DNA of 64,000 nucleotides from NCBI RefSeq assembly GCF_026810505.1, contig NZ_CP101750.1, positions 3,563,254 to 3,627,253 on the forward strand, read 5' to 3'. The first letter of the stretch is position 1. Every line of letters starts with the position of its first letter. The notes beneath the pieces were generated by a model. The model was not told where the DNA came from. It was given only the letters and a program-made list of their open reading frames with translations, and made no database searches. Source of the stretch: Streptomyces sp. Je 1-369 (GTDB taxonomy: Bacteria > Actinomycetota > Actinomycetes > Streptomycetales > Streptomycetaceae). This document shows positions 42,681 to 52,511 of the stretch, piece after piece. The translations under genes were made by a program, and so were the position numbers.

Positions 42681-43472
42681 ATGAAGGACATGACATCCAC
42701 GGAATCCAGTGCCGGACTGCTCTCCGGCAAAGTCGCCCTCGTCACCGGGGCCGGGCGTGGCATCGGTGCCGCCGCCGCTCGGCTCTTCGCCCGGGAAGGG
42801 GCCCGGGTGGTACTTGCCTCCCGTACCGAGGGGGAGTTGGAGAGTGTCGTCGAGGAGGTTCGGGGTGGTGGGGGCGTCGCCGATCATGTTGTCTGCGATC
42901 TTGGCGATGGCGTCAGCGTCCGGAGTGCGGTCGGCAGGGTCGTCGAGCTTCACGGGCGGCTCGATGTCGCCTTCAACAACGGTGCGACCGGGCAGCCGCC
43001 CGGGCCCATGGATCAGCTGTCCGAGGACGACTTCGACCGCGTGTGCGCCGTGAATCTCAAGGGGTCCTGGCTTGCCATGAACGCCCAGATCGCGGCCATC
43101 CGCGCCACGTCGAAGCGCGGCGCCATCGTCAATACGTCCAGTGTCGGGAGCCTCATGGCCAACCCGGACCTGCCCGTGTACGGGGCGACGAAGCGGGCGC
43201 TCAACAGTCTCACCGCGTCCGCCGCCGTCACGTACGGGCCCGAGAACATCCGTATCAACGCCGTCGCGCCCGGCACCACACTCACCGAGATGCTGCACGA
43301 GTGGGACGCCAAGTCGCCCGGCACCATCGACCATCTGAACTCCCAGACCCCGCTGGGGCGTGCCGCCGAGCCGGACGAGATCGCTCAGGCCGCCGCGTGG
43401 CTGCTGAGCGATCGGGCCTCGTACGTCACCGGCACGGTGCTGCGGGTCGATGGGGGGATGTGGGCGGGGTGA
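42681..43472 (+). CDS. Short-chain dehydrogenase/reductase
   Basis: 263 aa. Classical SDR: cofactor motif TGAGRGIG, NNGA, catalytic Ser in NTSSVGS and the YxxxK pair in VYGATKRAL. The C-terminal VTGTVLRVDGGMWAG is usual for the family. NAD(P)-dependent; Arg after the first strand (ASRTEG) hints at NADPH. Substrate unknown. Divergent from the MmyB regulator, which may control it. ATG 42681 or 42690; neither has a good ribosome-binding site. Confidence 0.9.
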   Translation: MKDMTSTESSAGLLSGKVALVTGAGRGIGAAAARLFAREGARVVLASRTEGELESVVEEVRGGGGVADHVVCDLGDGVSVRSAVGRVVELHGRLDVAFNNGATGQPPGPMDQLSEDDFDRVCAVNLKGSWLAMNAQIAAIRATSKRGAIVNTSSVGSLMANPDLPVYGATKRALNSLTASAAVTYGPENIRINAVAPGTTLTEMLHEWDAKSPGTIDHLNSQTPLGRAAEPDEIAQAAAWLLSDRASYVTGTVLRVDGGMWAG

Positions 43473-43507
43473 GCCGGTGAGCCTCTGAGCCAGTGAGCCT
43501 CTTAGCC
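43468..43507. repeat. Five 8-bp repeats over a stop codon
   Basis: ggtgagcc (43468-43475, containing the SDR stop TGA), ggtgagcc (43476-43483), tctgagcc, agtgagcc, tcttagcc (ends 43507). Eight bases remain to the stop of convergent hutI. No terminator hairpin is evident. Confidence 0.8.
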
Positions 43508-43514
43508 GCCCCTC

Positions 43515-44687
43515 TCAAGCCACCCGCACGCCTCGGCGCCACACCTCGTTGACCAGCGGGACACCCGGGCGGTACGCCAGGTGCACGTGGCTCGGGGCGT
43601 CGAGGAGGGCGAGGTCCGCTCGGGCTCCTACCGCCACCCGGCCCACGTCGGTCCTGCGGAGCGCCTTCGCGCCGCCCGCCGTCGCCGACCAGATCGCCTC
43701 GTCCGGGGTCATGCCCATGTCCCTCACGGCCAGGGCGATGCAGAACGGCACGGAGGAGGTGAAGGACGAGCCCGGGTTGCAGTCCGTGGAGAGGGCCACG
43801 GTGGCGCCCGCGTCCAGGAGGCGGCGGGCGTCGGGCCATTCGGCTCGGGTCGAGAACTCCGCGCCGGGGAGGAGCGTCGCCACCGTGTCGCCCTGGGCGA
43901 GTGCGTCGACGTCCGCGTCCGTGAGGTGCGTGCAGTGGTCCGCCGATGCCGCGTCCAGTTCTACTGCGAGTTGTACCCCGGGGCCGTACGACAGCTGGTT
44001 CGCGTGGATGCGCGGGTGCAGGCCCTTCGCCTTGCCCGCCGTCAGGATCGCGCGGGCCTGGTCGCCGTCGAACGCGCCCTTCTCGCAGAAGACGTCGACC
44101 CAGCGGGCGTGGGGGGCGCAGGCGTCCAGCATCTCCCCCGTCACCAGGTCCACGTACGCCGCCGGGTCCTCCGCGTAGTCCGGGGAGACGATGTGCGCGC
44201 CGAGGAACGTGACCTCGTCGGTGTGGCGGGCGGCGATGCGGAGGGCGCGGGACTCGTCCTCCGTGTTCAGGCCGTAGCCCGACTTCGTCTCGAACGTGGT
44301 CGTGCCCTGGCGGAGGGCCTCGTCGAGGTAGTGGGTGAGGTTCGCTTCGAGGGCCTCGTCCGTGGCGGCCCGGGTGGCCGCGACCGTCGTACGGATGCCG
44401 CCCGCCTCGTACGCGCGGCCCGACATGCGGGCGTTGAACTCCTGCGTGCGGTCGCCTGCGAAGACGAGGTGGGAGTGGGAGTCCACGAAGCCGGGGATGG
44501 CGGCGCGGCCTGCGGCGTCGTACGTCTCGTCTGCCGACGGGGCCTTGGCCGCCGGGCCCACCCAGGCGATGGTTTCGCCGTCCAGGACTACGGCCGCGTC
44601 CGTCATGAGGCCCAGGGGGGTGCCGTCGCCCTGCGCCGGGTCGTTCGTGACGAGGCTTGCGATGTTGGTGATCAGGGTGGTGGTCAT
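43515..44687 (-). CDS. hutI: Imidazolonepropionase
   Basis: 390 aa. Third enzyme of histidine breakdown, opening 4-imidazolone-5-propionate to N-formimidoyl-glutamate. Amidohydrolase-superfamily motifs: [12 protein letters not shown] (metal His pair), [25 protein letters not shown] and the catalytic Asp in [11 protein letters not shown]. Full length. Separated from hutF by a 295-bp gap on the same strand. End converges on the SDR gene through an 8-bp repeat array. Confidence 0.96.
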   Translation of the reverse strand: MTTTLITNIASLVTNDPAQGDGTPLGLMTDAAVVLDGETIAWVGPAAKAPSADETYDAAGRAAIPGFVDSHSHLVFAGDRTQEFNARMSGRAYEAGGIRTTVAATRAATDEALEANLTHYLDEALRQGTTTFETKSGYGLNTEDESRALRIAARHTDEVTFLGAHIVSPDYAEDPAAYVDLVTGEMLDACAPHARWVDVFCEKGAFDGDQARAILTAGKAKGLHPRIHANQLSYGPGVQLAVELDAASADHCTHLTDADVDALAQGDTVATLLPGAEFSTRAEWPDARRLLDAGATVALSTDCNPGSSFTSSVPFCIALAVRDMGMTPDEAIWSATAGGAKALRRTDVGRVAVGARADLALLDAPSHVHLAYRPGVPLVNEVWRRGVRVA

Positions 44688-44982
44688 GGCATGGGTTCCT
44701 CTGCGGGTTGGTGGGGGCGGGCGTCTTGCCTCCGGCGGTTCTTTCCCCGATCCCGCCCCTTCCCGAAATCACCGGCCCCGCCGGCCACGGGGCTCGGGAC
44801 ATCACCGGCTTCGCCGGGTTCGTCCTCGAACGCCGGACGGGCACGGGCTGAAAGCGTGCCGTGTGGGCGACGCCCCGTGCGGCGGGGCCGGGGGCGGGCG
44901 GGGGGGGCGGGGAGGAAGCGGAGCCGGGCGGGGCGGGGCCAAGCCGCGCCACCGCGGGACGGGGCGGGGCCGGGGGGGGCGG
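44688..44982. other. 295-bp gap between hutF and hutI with intergenic repeat
   Basis: No gene. It contains caccggcttcgccggg and gtcctcgaacgccggacgggc, a repeat family that is widespread between streptomycete genes, then a G-run region from about 44880. The hutI promoter could lie here; the position between two same-strand hut genes suggests that hutI may be separately expressed. Confidence 0.5.
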
Positions 44983-46341
44983 CTAATCTCGCAGCGCTGC
45001 CACCGCCTCCGTCAGCGCCCCCGGCACGTCCTGGACCAGTGCGTGTGCGCCGTCCCGGACGACATGAACGCCCCCGACCACCGTATGGCGGACGTCCGCC
45101 GCCGTCGCCGCGAAGACCGCCGTCTCCGCCGCGAGGCGCGGGAGCGGGCCCGCCGTGCGGACCGAGTCCAGAGCAATGGTCGTCAGATCCGCCAGCGCGC
45201 CCCGCTCCAGCGTGCCCGCGTCGGGCCAGCCCAGGGCCGCGTGGCCGTCCGCCGTTGCCGCGCGGAGCAGCGCCGCCGCCGTCCAGTGGCCGCGCGTGTG
45301 GGAGCGGAGGCGTTCGTTGAGCTCCATGGCGCGGGCCTCCTCCAGGATGTCGATCACCGCGTGGCTGTCGCTGCCCAGGGAGAGCGGGCTGCCCGCCCGT
45401 TGGAGGCGGAGCGCCGGGCCGATGCCGTCCGCCAGGTCGCGTTCCGTCGTCGGGCACATGCAGGTGCCGGTCGACGAGGCGCCCAGCAGGGCGATGTCCT
45501 CGTCCGTGAGGTGGGTGTTGTGGATGCCTGTCGTGCGCGGGCCCAGGACTCCGTGGTCCGAGAGGAGTCGCGTGGGCGTGCGGCCGTGTGTCGACATGCA
45601 CGCCTCGTTCTCCGCCGTCTGCTCGGAGAGGTGCACGTGGAGGGGGGCCCGGCGGGCGGACGACCACTCCGCCACCGTGGCCAGCTGCCGCGCCGGTACC
45701 GCGCGTACGGAGTGGATCGCCGCACCGATCCTGGCGTGCGGGCGGTCCTTGAGGAGCGACGCCCGCTCCGCCCACGCCTCCGTCGTACCGTCGGAGAAGC
45801 GCAGCTGGTGGCGGTCCGGGGACTTGCCCCGGTCCGCGTCGAGGAGGCCTGACGCCACGTACGCCGTGTCGAGGAGCGTGATGCGGACGCCCGCGTCCGC
45901 CGCCGCCGCGATCAGGGCCTCGCCCATCGCGTTCGGGTCCGTGTAGGGCGTGCCGCCGGGTGCGTGGTGGAGGTAGTGGAACTCGCCCACCGTCGTGATG
46001 CCGGCCAGCGCCATCTCCGCGTACACCGCCCGCGCCAGGGCGTGGTACGTCTCGGGGGTGAGGCGGTCCGCCACCGAGTACATGACCTCGCGCCACGTCC
46101 AGAACGTGCCGGAGCCGACCTGGACCGTGCCGCGCAGCGCGCGGTGGAACGCGTGCGAGTGGGCGTTCGCGAGGCCCGGGAGCGTCAGGCCGCGCAGGAC
46201 CGTCGCGCCGGGCGGGGGCGCGTCGACGCCCTTGCGGACGGCGGTGATCCGGTCGCCGTCCACGTCGACCGCGACGCCCGGCTCGACGTTCGTGTCGAGC
46301 CAGGCCTGCTCAAGCCAGTAAGTCTCCGTCGTCACCTGCAC
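44983..46341 (-). CDS. hutF: Formimidoylglutamate deiminase
   Basis: 452 aa. Converts N-formimidoyl-L-glutamate to N-formyl-L-glutamate and ammonia. Amidohydrolase motifs: LPGLANAHSHAFHRAL, GEFHYLHH, HVHLSEQTAENEAC, HNTHLT and SLGSDSHAVIDILEEAR. Presence of HutF means histidine goes through formylglutamate, which then needs a deformylase; the upstream M20 gene may provide it. GTG 46341 overlaps the upstream gene by ten bases; an in-frame GTG at 46335 is an alternative start. Confidence 0.93.
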   Translation of the reverse strand: MQVTTETYWLEQAWLDTNVEPGVAVDVDGDRITAVRKGVDAPPPGATVLRGLTLPGLANAHSHAFHRALRGTVQVGSGTFWTWREVMYSVADRLTPETYHALARAVYAEMALAGITTVGEFHYLHHAPGGTPYTDPNAMGEALIAAAADAGVRITLLDTAYVASGLLDADRGKSPDRHQLRFSDGTTEAWAERASLLKDRPHARIGAAIHSVRAVPARQLATVAEWSSARRAPLHVHLSEQTAENEACMSTHGRTPTRLLSDHGVLGPRTTGIHNTHLTDEDIALLGASSTGTCMCPTTERDLADGIGPALRLQRAGSPLSLGSDSHAVIDILEEARAMELNERLRSHTRGHWTAAALLRAATADGHAALGWPDAGTLERGALADLTTIALDSVRTAGPLPRLAAETAVFAATAADVRHTVVGGVHVVRDGAHALVQDVPGALTEAVAALRD

Positions 46342-47567
46342 GCCAGCCCTTCCAGTACGTCGGCCAGTGCGGTCACCCCGGCCAGGCAGTCGTCCTCGGC
46401 GGCGAACTCGGCCGGGGAGTGCGAGACACCCGTGGGGTTCCGTACGAACAGCATGGCGGTGGGGATCGAGCCGGACAAAATACCCGCGTCGTGTCCCGCG
46501 CCCGTGCCGAGGACCGGGAGCGGGTGCGGGCGCTCCGCGCGGCCGCGTGCTCCGAGGATCTTGGCCAGCTCGTCGCGGAGCGCGTCCTCGAACTCGATGA
46601 CCGGTGTGAACGACTCGCGGACGACGTCGAGGTCGATGCCGTGGCGTTCCGCGTACTCGCGGGCCGCCTTCTCGATGCCGGTCACCACCGTGTCCAGCGT
46701 CGACTGGTCGGCCGCGCGCGAGTCCAGCCAGCCGCGTACGAGCGACGGGATCGCGTTGACGCCGTTCGGCTCGACCGAGATCTTGCCGAAGGTGGCGACC
46801 GCGCCCGCGAGTTCGGCCTCGCGGCGTGCCGCCAGGACCGTCTCCGCGTACGACAGCATCGGGTCGCGGCGGTCGACCAGGCGCGTCGTGCCCGCGTGGT
46901 TCGCCTCGCCCCGGAAGTCGAAGCGCCAGCGGCCGTGCGGCCAGATGGCGGAGGCGATGCCCACCGGGTCGCCGGAGAGGTCGAGGGCGCGGCCCTGTTC
47001 CACGTGCAGCTCCACGAACGCGCCGATGCGGGCCAGGCGTTCGGGGTCCGGGCCGATGCCGTACGGGTCGTAGCCCGCCGCTTCCATCGCCCTCGGCAGC
47101 GTCACTCCGTCGCCGTCCGTGAGCCTGTGCGCGGCCTCGACCGTCAGCTGTCCCGCGGTGAGGCGGGAGCCCACGCAGGCCAGGCCGAAGCGGGCGCCCT
47201 CCTCGTCGCCGAAGTTGACGATCGCGAGCGGGCGGCTGAACTGGGCGTTTCTTGACCTGAGTTCGTCCAGTGCCGCGAACGACGACACCACTCCCAGCGG
47301 GCCGTCGAACGCGCCGCCGTCCGGGACCGAGTCCAGGTGGGAGCCGGTGACCACGGCGTCACCGGCCGCGGGGTCGCCGAGCCAGGCCCACTGGTTGCCG
47401 TTGCGGTCCAGCTCGTACGTCAGTCCGCGGGTGTCCGCCTGCGCCTTGAACCAGGCGCGGCAGTCCGCGTCGGCTGCCGTCCAGGCGTATCGGCGGTAGC
47501 CGCGACTGCGGGTGTCGCGGCCGATGGGCAGCAGCTCCGCCCACATGCTGTGGAACGTGGAGGTCAC
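46332..47567 (-). CDS. M20 amidohydrolase, allantoate/N-carbamoyl type, in hut operon
   Basis: 411 aa. M20-family dizinc hydrolase: [19 protein letters not shown] (first metal ligands and bridging Asp), [11 protein letters not shown] (Glu pair), [13 protein letters not shown] and GAGHDAGIL. This is the allantoate amidohydrolase/N-carbamoyl-L-amino-acid hydrolase branch. It is tightly linked: GTGA overlap with hutU upstream and a ten-base overlap with hutF downstream. That position suggests that it hydrolyses N-formyl-L-glutamate in place of HutG. The annotation as allantoate amidohydrolase should be treated as family name only. GTG 47567. Confidence 0.88.
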   Translation of the reverse strand: MTSTFHSMWAELLPIGRDTRSRGYRRYAWTAADADCRAWFKAQADTRGLTYELDRNGNQWAWLGDPAAGDAVVTGSHLDSVPDGGAFDGPLGVVSSFAALDELRSRNAQFSRPLAIVNFGDEEGARFGLACVGSRLTAGQLTVEAAHRLTDGDGVTLPRAMEAAGYDPYGIGPDPERLARIGAFVELHVEQGRALDLSGDPVGIASAIWPHGRWRFDFRGEANHAGTTRLVDRRDPMLSYAETVLAARREAELAGAVATFGKISVEPNGVNAIPSLVRGWLDSRAADQSTLDTVVTGIEKAAREYAERHGIDLDVVRESFTPVIEFEDALRDELAKILGARGRAERPHPLPVLGTGAGHDAGILSGSIPTAMLFVRNPTGVSHSPAEFAAEDDCLAGVTALADVLEGLACR

Positions 47568-49228
47568 GCTTCCCCGCCCTCGCGCATGGGAACCCGTACG
47601 CCCTTCTCGTCCGCGACGGTCTCCGCGATGTCGTAGCCCGCGTCGACGTGCCGGATCACGCCCATCCCGGGGTCGTTCGTGAGGACGCGGCGGATCTTCT
47701 CGCCCGCGAGCTTCGTGCCGTCGGCGACCGAGACCTGGCCCGCGTGGATGGAGCGGCCCATGCCGACGCCGCCGCCGTGGTGGATGGAGACCCAGGACGC
47801 GCCCGACGCGACGTTCACCATCGCGTTGAGGAGCGGCCAGTCGGCGATCGCGTCGGAGCCGTCGAGCATGGCCTCCGTCTCGCGGTACGGGGAGGCGACG
47901 GAGCCGCAGTCCAGGTGGTCGCGGCCGATCGCGAGGGGCGCGGCGAGCGTGCCGTTGCCGACCATGTCGTTGAACATGTCGCCCGCCTTGTCGCGCTCGC
48001 CCTGGCCGAGCCAGCAGATGCGGGCGGGGAGGCCCTGGAAGTGGACGCGCTCGCCCGCCATCTTGATCCAGCGGTGGAGGGACTCGTTCTCGGGGAAGAG
48101 GTCGAGGAGCGCCTTGTCCGTCTTGTGGATGTCGGACGCCTCGCCGGACAGCGCCGCCCAGCGGAACGGGCCCTTGCCCTCGCAGAAGAGGGGGCGGATG
48201 TAGGCGGGGACGAAGCCGGGGAACGCGAACGCGCGGTCGTAGCCAGCGAGTTGGGCCTCGCCGCGGATCGAGTTGCCGTAGTCGAAGACCTCGGCGCCCG
48301 CGTCCATGAAGCCGACCATCGCCTCGACGTGCTTCGCCATCGACTCGCGGGCGCGGGTCGTGAAGCCCGCCGGGTCCTTCGTCGCGTACGTCTGCATGTC
48401 GTCGAAGTCGACGCCCGTCGGCAGGTATGCGAGCGGGTCGTGGGCGGAGGTCTGGTCCGTCACGATGTCGATGGGGGCGCCCTCGGCGAGCATGCGCGGG
48501 ACGAGGTCCGCCGCGTTGCCGAGCAGGCCGATGGACAGGGGCTTGCGCTGGTCGCGGGCGTCCGTCGCGAGCTGGAGGGCGTGCTCCAGGGAGTCGGCCT
48601 TCACGTCCAGGTACCGGTGCTCGATGCGGCGCTCGATGGCGCGCGGGTCGACGTCGATACAGATCGCGACGCCGTCGTTCATCGTCACCGCGAGGGGCTG
48701 GGCGCCGCCCATGCCGCCGAGGCCCGCGGTGAGGGTGATCGTCCCGGCGAGCGTGCCGTTGAACTTCTTCGCGGCGACGGCGGCGAACGTCTCGTACGTG
48801 CCCTGGAGGATGCCCTGCGTGCCGATGTAGATCCAGGAACCGGCGGTCATCTGGCCGTACATGGTGAGGCCGAGCTGCTCCAGGCGGCGGAACTCCTCCC
48901 AGTTCGCCCAGTCGCCGACCAGGTTGGAGTTGGCGATGAGGACGCGCGGCGCCCACTCGTGGGTCTGCATGACGCCGACGGGGCGGCCGGACTGGACGAG
49001 CATCGTCTCGTCCTGCTTGAGGGTCTTGAGGGTGCGGACCATCGCGTCGAAGGAGCGCCAGTCGCGGGCCGCCTTGCCGGTGCCGCCGTAGACGACGAGC
49101 TTGTCGGGGTGCTCGGCGACCTCGGGGTCGAGGTTGTTCTGCAGCATGCGGAGGGCGGCTTCCTGCTGCCATCCCAGGGCGCTCAGTTCCGTACCGCGCG
49201 GTGCCCGTACGGGGCGGGGTCCTGACAT
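47564..49228 (-). CDS. hutU: Urocanate hydratase
   Basis: 554 aa, full length. NAD+-dependent hydration of urocanate to imidazolonepropionate. Typical blocks: [71 protein letters not shown], and the conserved cysteine region [17 protein letters not shown] 49228 has a perfect aggagg at good spacing; the open frame continues upstream to 49279 through two 14-bp repeats. First gene of a hutU-M20-hutF unit. A thiourocanate-active paralogue would look very similar, so specificity is inferred from context. Confidence 0.96.
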   Translation of the reverse strand: MSGPRPVRAPRGTELSALGWQQEAALRMLQNNLDPEVAEHPDKLVVYGGTGKAARDWRSFDAMVRTLKTLKQDETMLVQSGRPVGVMQTHEWAPRVLIANSNLVGDWANWEEFRRLEQLGLTMYGQMTAGSWIYIGTQGILQGTYETFAAVAAKKFNGTLAGTITLTAGLGGMGGAQPLAVTMNDGVAICIDVDPRAIERRIEHRYLDVKADSLEHALQLATDARDQRKPLSIGLLGNAADLVPRMLAEGAPIDIVTDQTSAHDPLAYLPTGVDFDDMQTYATKDPAGFTTRARESMAKHVEAMVGFMDAGAEVFDYGNSIRGEAQLAGYDRAFAFPGFVPAYIRPLFCEGKGPFRWAALSGEASDIHKTDKALLDLFPENESLHRWIKMAGERVHFQGLPARICWLGQGERDKAGDMFNDMVGNGTLAAPLAIGRDHLDCGSVASPYRETEAMLDGSDAIADWPLLNAMVNVASGASWVSIHHGGGVGMGRSIHAGQVSVADGTKLAGEKIRRVLTNDPGMGVIRHVDAGYDIAETVADEKGVRVPMREGGEA

Positions 49229-49245
49229 GGCGATGCCTCCTCGAA

Positions 49246-49308
49246 GCTGTGACCTCGTTGCTGTGACCTTGTTATTCACATCCTGGGGGCCTGAATAGAG
49301 CTAGTCAA
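49246..49308 (-). promoter_or_regulatory. hutU promoter with two 14-bp operator-like direct repeats
   Basis: On the minus strand, ttgact (49308-49303) and caggat (49285-49280) are separated by 17 bp, a good streptomycete housekeeping promoter. Immediately downstream, aacnaggtcacagc occurs twice in tandem (49273-49260 and 49259-49246; one mismatch), covering the expected transcription start to about +28. Repressor binding there would block initiation. Divergent gene starts at 49369. Confidence 0.45.
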
Positions 49309-49368
49309 TAGCGAACGAATGCGCGAGTACGCCAGCGGGGTCCCGTCGCGGGTGATTGGCTGGATCAC

Positions 49369-50781
49369 ATGGGCCACGACGAGGACAACGACCAGACCAC
49401 GGTTCTCCGCGCGGACACGGCGCCCGGGAACCCCGCACCCTCCGCTCCCGGGAGCGACGCCGCCGCCCGCCGCGACCGCGCCGTCCGCGCCGCCGTCGAG
49501 CAGGGCGTCGTCGGCCCCGCCGCCCCCGTCGCGGGCCTCCTCGACGTCACCGGCATCCGCGCGAGCGCCGCCGCCCTGCACGCCGCCTTCGAGGCCGTCA
49601 TCCCGCCCGGCACCCCCGTCCTGCACGCCTTCGCGGTGAAGGCGACCCCGCTCGTCCCGGTCCTGCGGCTGCTGCGCGCGGCCGGCATCGGCGCCGAGGT
49701 GGCGAGCCCCGGCGAGCTCGCCCTGGCACGGGCCGCCGGGATGCCGCCCACCGCGACCGTCCTCGACTCGCCCGCCAAGACCGCCGCCGAACTCCGCGAG
49801 GCCCTCGCGCTCGGCATCGCCGTGAACGCGGACAACCCGCAGGAACTGGCCCGCATAGACGCCATGACCCGGTCGGCGCTGACCGGCTCCCCCATCGGCA
49901 TCCGCGTCAACCCGCAGATCGGCGGCGGCGCGATCGGCGCCCTCTCGACGGCGACGGCCACGTCCAAGTTCGGGGTGCCGCTGCGCGACGAGGACGCCAG
50001 GGAGTGGGTGATCCGCGCCTTCCTCGACCGACCGTGGCTGACCCGCCTGCACGCGCACTCCGGGTCGCAGGGCATGCCCCTGGAGATGATGGTGCGGGGC
50101 GTGGCGGCCGCGTACGAGCTGGCCGAGGAGATCAACGAACGTGCCGGGCGGCAGCAGGTCGACACCGTCGACATCGGCGGCGGCCTGCCGGTCAACTTCG
50201 GCTCGGACGACGAGACCCCGACCCACGCCCAGTACGCGCGCCGCCTCAAGTCACGGGTGCCGGGGCTGCTCGACGGGCGGTACGGCATCGTCACCGAGTT
50301 CGGCCGCTCGCTGCTCGCCAAGCACGGCACGGTGCTCGCCCGCGTCGAGTACGCGAAACGGGCGGGCGGCCGGCCCATCGCCGTGACGCACGCGGGCGTG
50401 CAGGTGGCGACGAGGACCGTGTACGCGCCCGCGTCCTGGCCGCTGCGGATCGCCGCGTTCGACGTGAAGGGGCTGCCCAAGAGCGGGCCCGCCGTCGGCC
50501 AGGACGTCGCGGGCCCGGCCTGCTTCGCGGGCGACCTGCTCGCCGAGAACCGTCCGCTGCCGCTGCTCGAACCGGGTGACTACGTAGCCGCGTTGGACAC
50601 CGGCGCGTATTACTTCGCTCAGCACTACTCGTACAACAGCCTCGCCAGGCCCGGCGTTCACGGGTTCGCCGCCGACGCCGACGACGTGCGCTTCGCCGTG
50701 GTGCGGGAGCCGCAGACGCTGGACGAGATCGTGGCGGAGGCGGGCGGCGGAGCGGAACGGGACGCGCTGCGGAACCTCTGA
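49369..50781 (+). CDS. Fold-type III PLP decarboxylase (diaminopimelate/ornithine type)
   Basis: 470 aa. The PLP lysine is Lys91 in LHAFAVKATPLVPVLRLL; HSGSQG, VDIGGGLPVNFG (phosphate loop) and VTEFGRSLL follow, and the C-terminal CFAGDLLAENRPLPLLEPGDYVAALDTGAYYFAQHYSYNS region corresponds to the intersubunit substrate motif (Cys...Gly-Asp). The motif differs from the classical CESGD of LysA, so substrate may be another basic diamino acid. A ~45-residue N-terminal extension is low complexity. Divergent from hutU; an amino-acid permease follows 121 bp downstream. Confidence 0.85.
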   Translation: MGHDEDNDQTTVLRADTAPGNPAPSAPGSDAAARRDRAVRAAVEQGVVGPAAPVAGLLDVTGIRASAAALHAAFEAVIPPGTPVLHAFAVKATPLVPVLRLLRAAGIGAEVASPGELALARAAGMPPTATVLDSPAKTAAELREALALGIAVNADNPQELARIDAMTRSALTGSPIGIRVNPQIGGGAIGALSTATATSKFGVPLRDEDAREWVIRAFLDRPWLTRLHAHSGSQGMPLEMMVRGVAAAYELAEEINERAGRQQVDTVDIGGGLPVNFGSDDETPTHAQYARRLKSRVPGLLDGRYGIVTEFGRSLLAKHGTVLARVEYAKRAGGRPIAVTHAGVQVATRTVYAPASWPLRIAAFDVKGLPKSGPAVGQDVAGPACFAGDLLAENRPLPLLEPGDYVAALDTGAYYFAQHYSYNSLARPGVHGFAADADDVRFAVVREPQTLDEIVAEAGGGAERDALRNL

Positions 50782-50902
50782 GCACCCGCCGGGGGCTGCT
50801 GAAGGCCCTTCCGACCCTCTGAGCTTCCTCAACTCCCGCATAGTGACCTGCGTCGCGGGCAATACCCTCCTCGACCCGCACTCGGTCTCGGGGGAGGCAC
50901 CT

Positions 50903-52282
50903 GTGACGACATCCGACACGTCCACCACCGCTGCACCACCGCCACCACCGCCGCCCGCCGCGGAGGGCGCGCTGCACCGCGCCATCGGCCCCAAGCTGCT
51001 GATCCTCTTCGTGATCGGCGACATCCTCGGCACCGGTATCTACGCCACCACCGGCAAGGTCGCGGGGAAGGTCGGCGGCGCGCTCTGGGTGCCGTTCGCC
51101 ATCGGCTTCGTCGTGGCGATCCTGACCGCGGCGTCGTACGTCGAACTGGTAGGCAAGTACCCGAAGGCGGCGGGCGCCGCGCTCTACACGCAGAAGGCGT
51201 TCAAGGCGCCGTTCCTCACCTTCATCATCGCCTTCATGGTGATGTGCTCCGGGCTCTCCTCCGCGAGCGCCGCCGCCCGCGCCTTCAGCGGCGACTACCT
51301 CGCCGAGCTGACCGGCGACGCGCTGCCGCCGACCCTGATCGCCATCACCTTCATCGTGCTGCTCGCGGCGCTCAACATGCGGGGCGTGTCGGAGTCCGTC
51401 AAGACGAACGTGGTGCTCACGGTCGTCGAGCTCACCGGCCTCGCGATCATCCTCGCCATCGGGGCGTACGCCGTGCTGAATGGGGACGGCGATACCTCGC
51501 GCCTCACCGAGTTCGAGTCCGACGGCACGGGATACGCCCTGATGACCGGGGTCCTCGGCGCCACCGCCCTCGGCTTCTTCGCCTTCGTCGGCTTCGAGGA
51601 CTCGGTGAACATGGCCGAGGAGACCAAGGACCCGGTGCGCACCTTCCCGCGGGCGATCTTCATCGGCGTCGCGGTGACCGGCACGATCTACGTCCTCGTC
51701 GCGCTGGTCTCGTCCCTCCTCGTCGACTCCAGGACCCTGGCGGGGTCCAGCGGCCCGCTGCTCGAAGTGGTGAAGGCGGGCGGCGTCGACTTCCCGCACA
51801 GGCTCTTCGCCCTGATCGCCCTGTTCGCGGTCACCAACTCGGCACTGATCAACATCATGATGGCCTCCCGGCTCTGCTACGGCATGGCCAACGAACGCAT
51901 CCTGCCGCGCGCGATGGGCCGCGTCCTCGCCGAGCGCCGCACCCCGGTCGTCGGCATCGTCTTCGTCTCGCTCCTCGCCATCGGCCTCGTCTCCACCGGC
52001 GAGATCGAGGGCCTCGGCGACACCACGGCGTTCCTGCTCCTGTGCGTGTTCGCGGTGGTCAACGTGGCGGTCCTGGTCCTGCGCCGCGACCCCGTCGAGC
52101 ACAAGCACTTCCGCGCGCCGACCGTCCTCCCCGTCCTCGGCGCCGTCACGGCCCTGATCCTCGCGAGCCCCCTCGCGGACCGCCCCGCGGAGGTCTACAT
52201 CCGTGCCGGGGTCCTCCTCGCGATCGGCATCGCCCTGTGGGGCGTGAACAAGGTGGTACTCCGCACCCGCGGCGAGGACTGA
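50903..52282 (+). CDS. APC-family amino acid permease
   Basis: 459 aa from GTG 50903 with gggggagg upstream. About 12 membrane segments; the APC hallmark is IGDILGTGIYATTGKVAGKVGGALWVPF in the first helix. Family TM6 block TALGFFAFVGFEDSVNMAEETKDPVRTFPRAIF (given as landmark) is clear. N-terminus has a Pro-rich tail. Directly follows the PLP decarboxylase on the same strand, so it may supply its substrate or exchange amino acid for amine. Confidence 0.9.
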   Translation: MTTSDTSTTAAPPPPPPPAAEGALHRAIGPKLLILFVIGDILGTGIYATTGKVAGKVGGALWVPFAIGFVVAILTAASYVELVGKYPKAAGAALYTQKAFKAPFLTFIIAFMVMCSGLSSASAAARAFSGDYLAELTGDALPPTLIAITFIVLLAALNMRGVSESVKTNVVLTVVELTGLAIILAIGAYAVLNGDGDTSRLTEFESDGTGYALMTGVLGATALGFFAFVGFEDSVNMAEETKDPVRTFPRAIFIGVAVTGTIYVLVALVSSLLVDSRTLAGSSGPLLEVVKAGGVDFPHRLFALIALFAVTNSALINIMMASRLCYGMANERILPRAMGRVLAERRTPVVGIVFVSLLAIGLVSTGEIEGLGDTTAFLLLCVFAVVNVAVLVLRRDPVEHKHFRAPTVLPVLGAVTALILASPLADRPAEVYIRAGVLLAIGIALWGVNKVVLRTRGED

Positions 52283-52441
52283 CACCGTCCCGAGGGGCGT
52301 CTCGATCACGTGACCGGCACATTCGGTCAGCGATGGGCCGACCAGGGCCACGACCGAACGTGTCCCGTCGGGCTCGGACGCATTCCCGCGGAATATGCCC
52401 TTTCACCGCGAACTCCGCTTCCCCTGCGTACTTTCCTCTCC

Positions 52442-52487
52442 ACCGGGTGGCGGGAGCCGCCCGGTCGGGTGGTGGGGACCACCCGGT
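52442..52487 (+). promoter_or_regulatory. Leader inverted repeat before Roadblock cluster
   Basis: Perfect 9-bp arms accgggtgg (52442-52450) and ccacccggt (52479-52487) lie 25 bases before the first start codon and about 14 bases before its ggggagg site. It could affect translation or be the terminator of the permease, which ends at 52282. The rest of 52283-52511 has no gene. Confidence 0.35.
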
Positions 52488-52511
52488 CCCACCTGGGGAA
52501 GGGGAGGCCGC

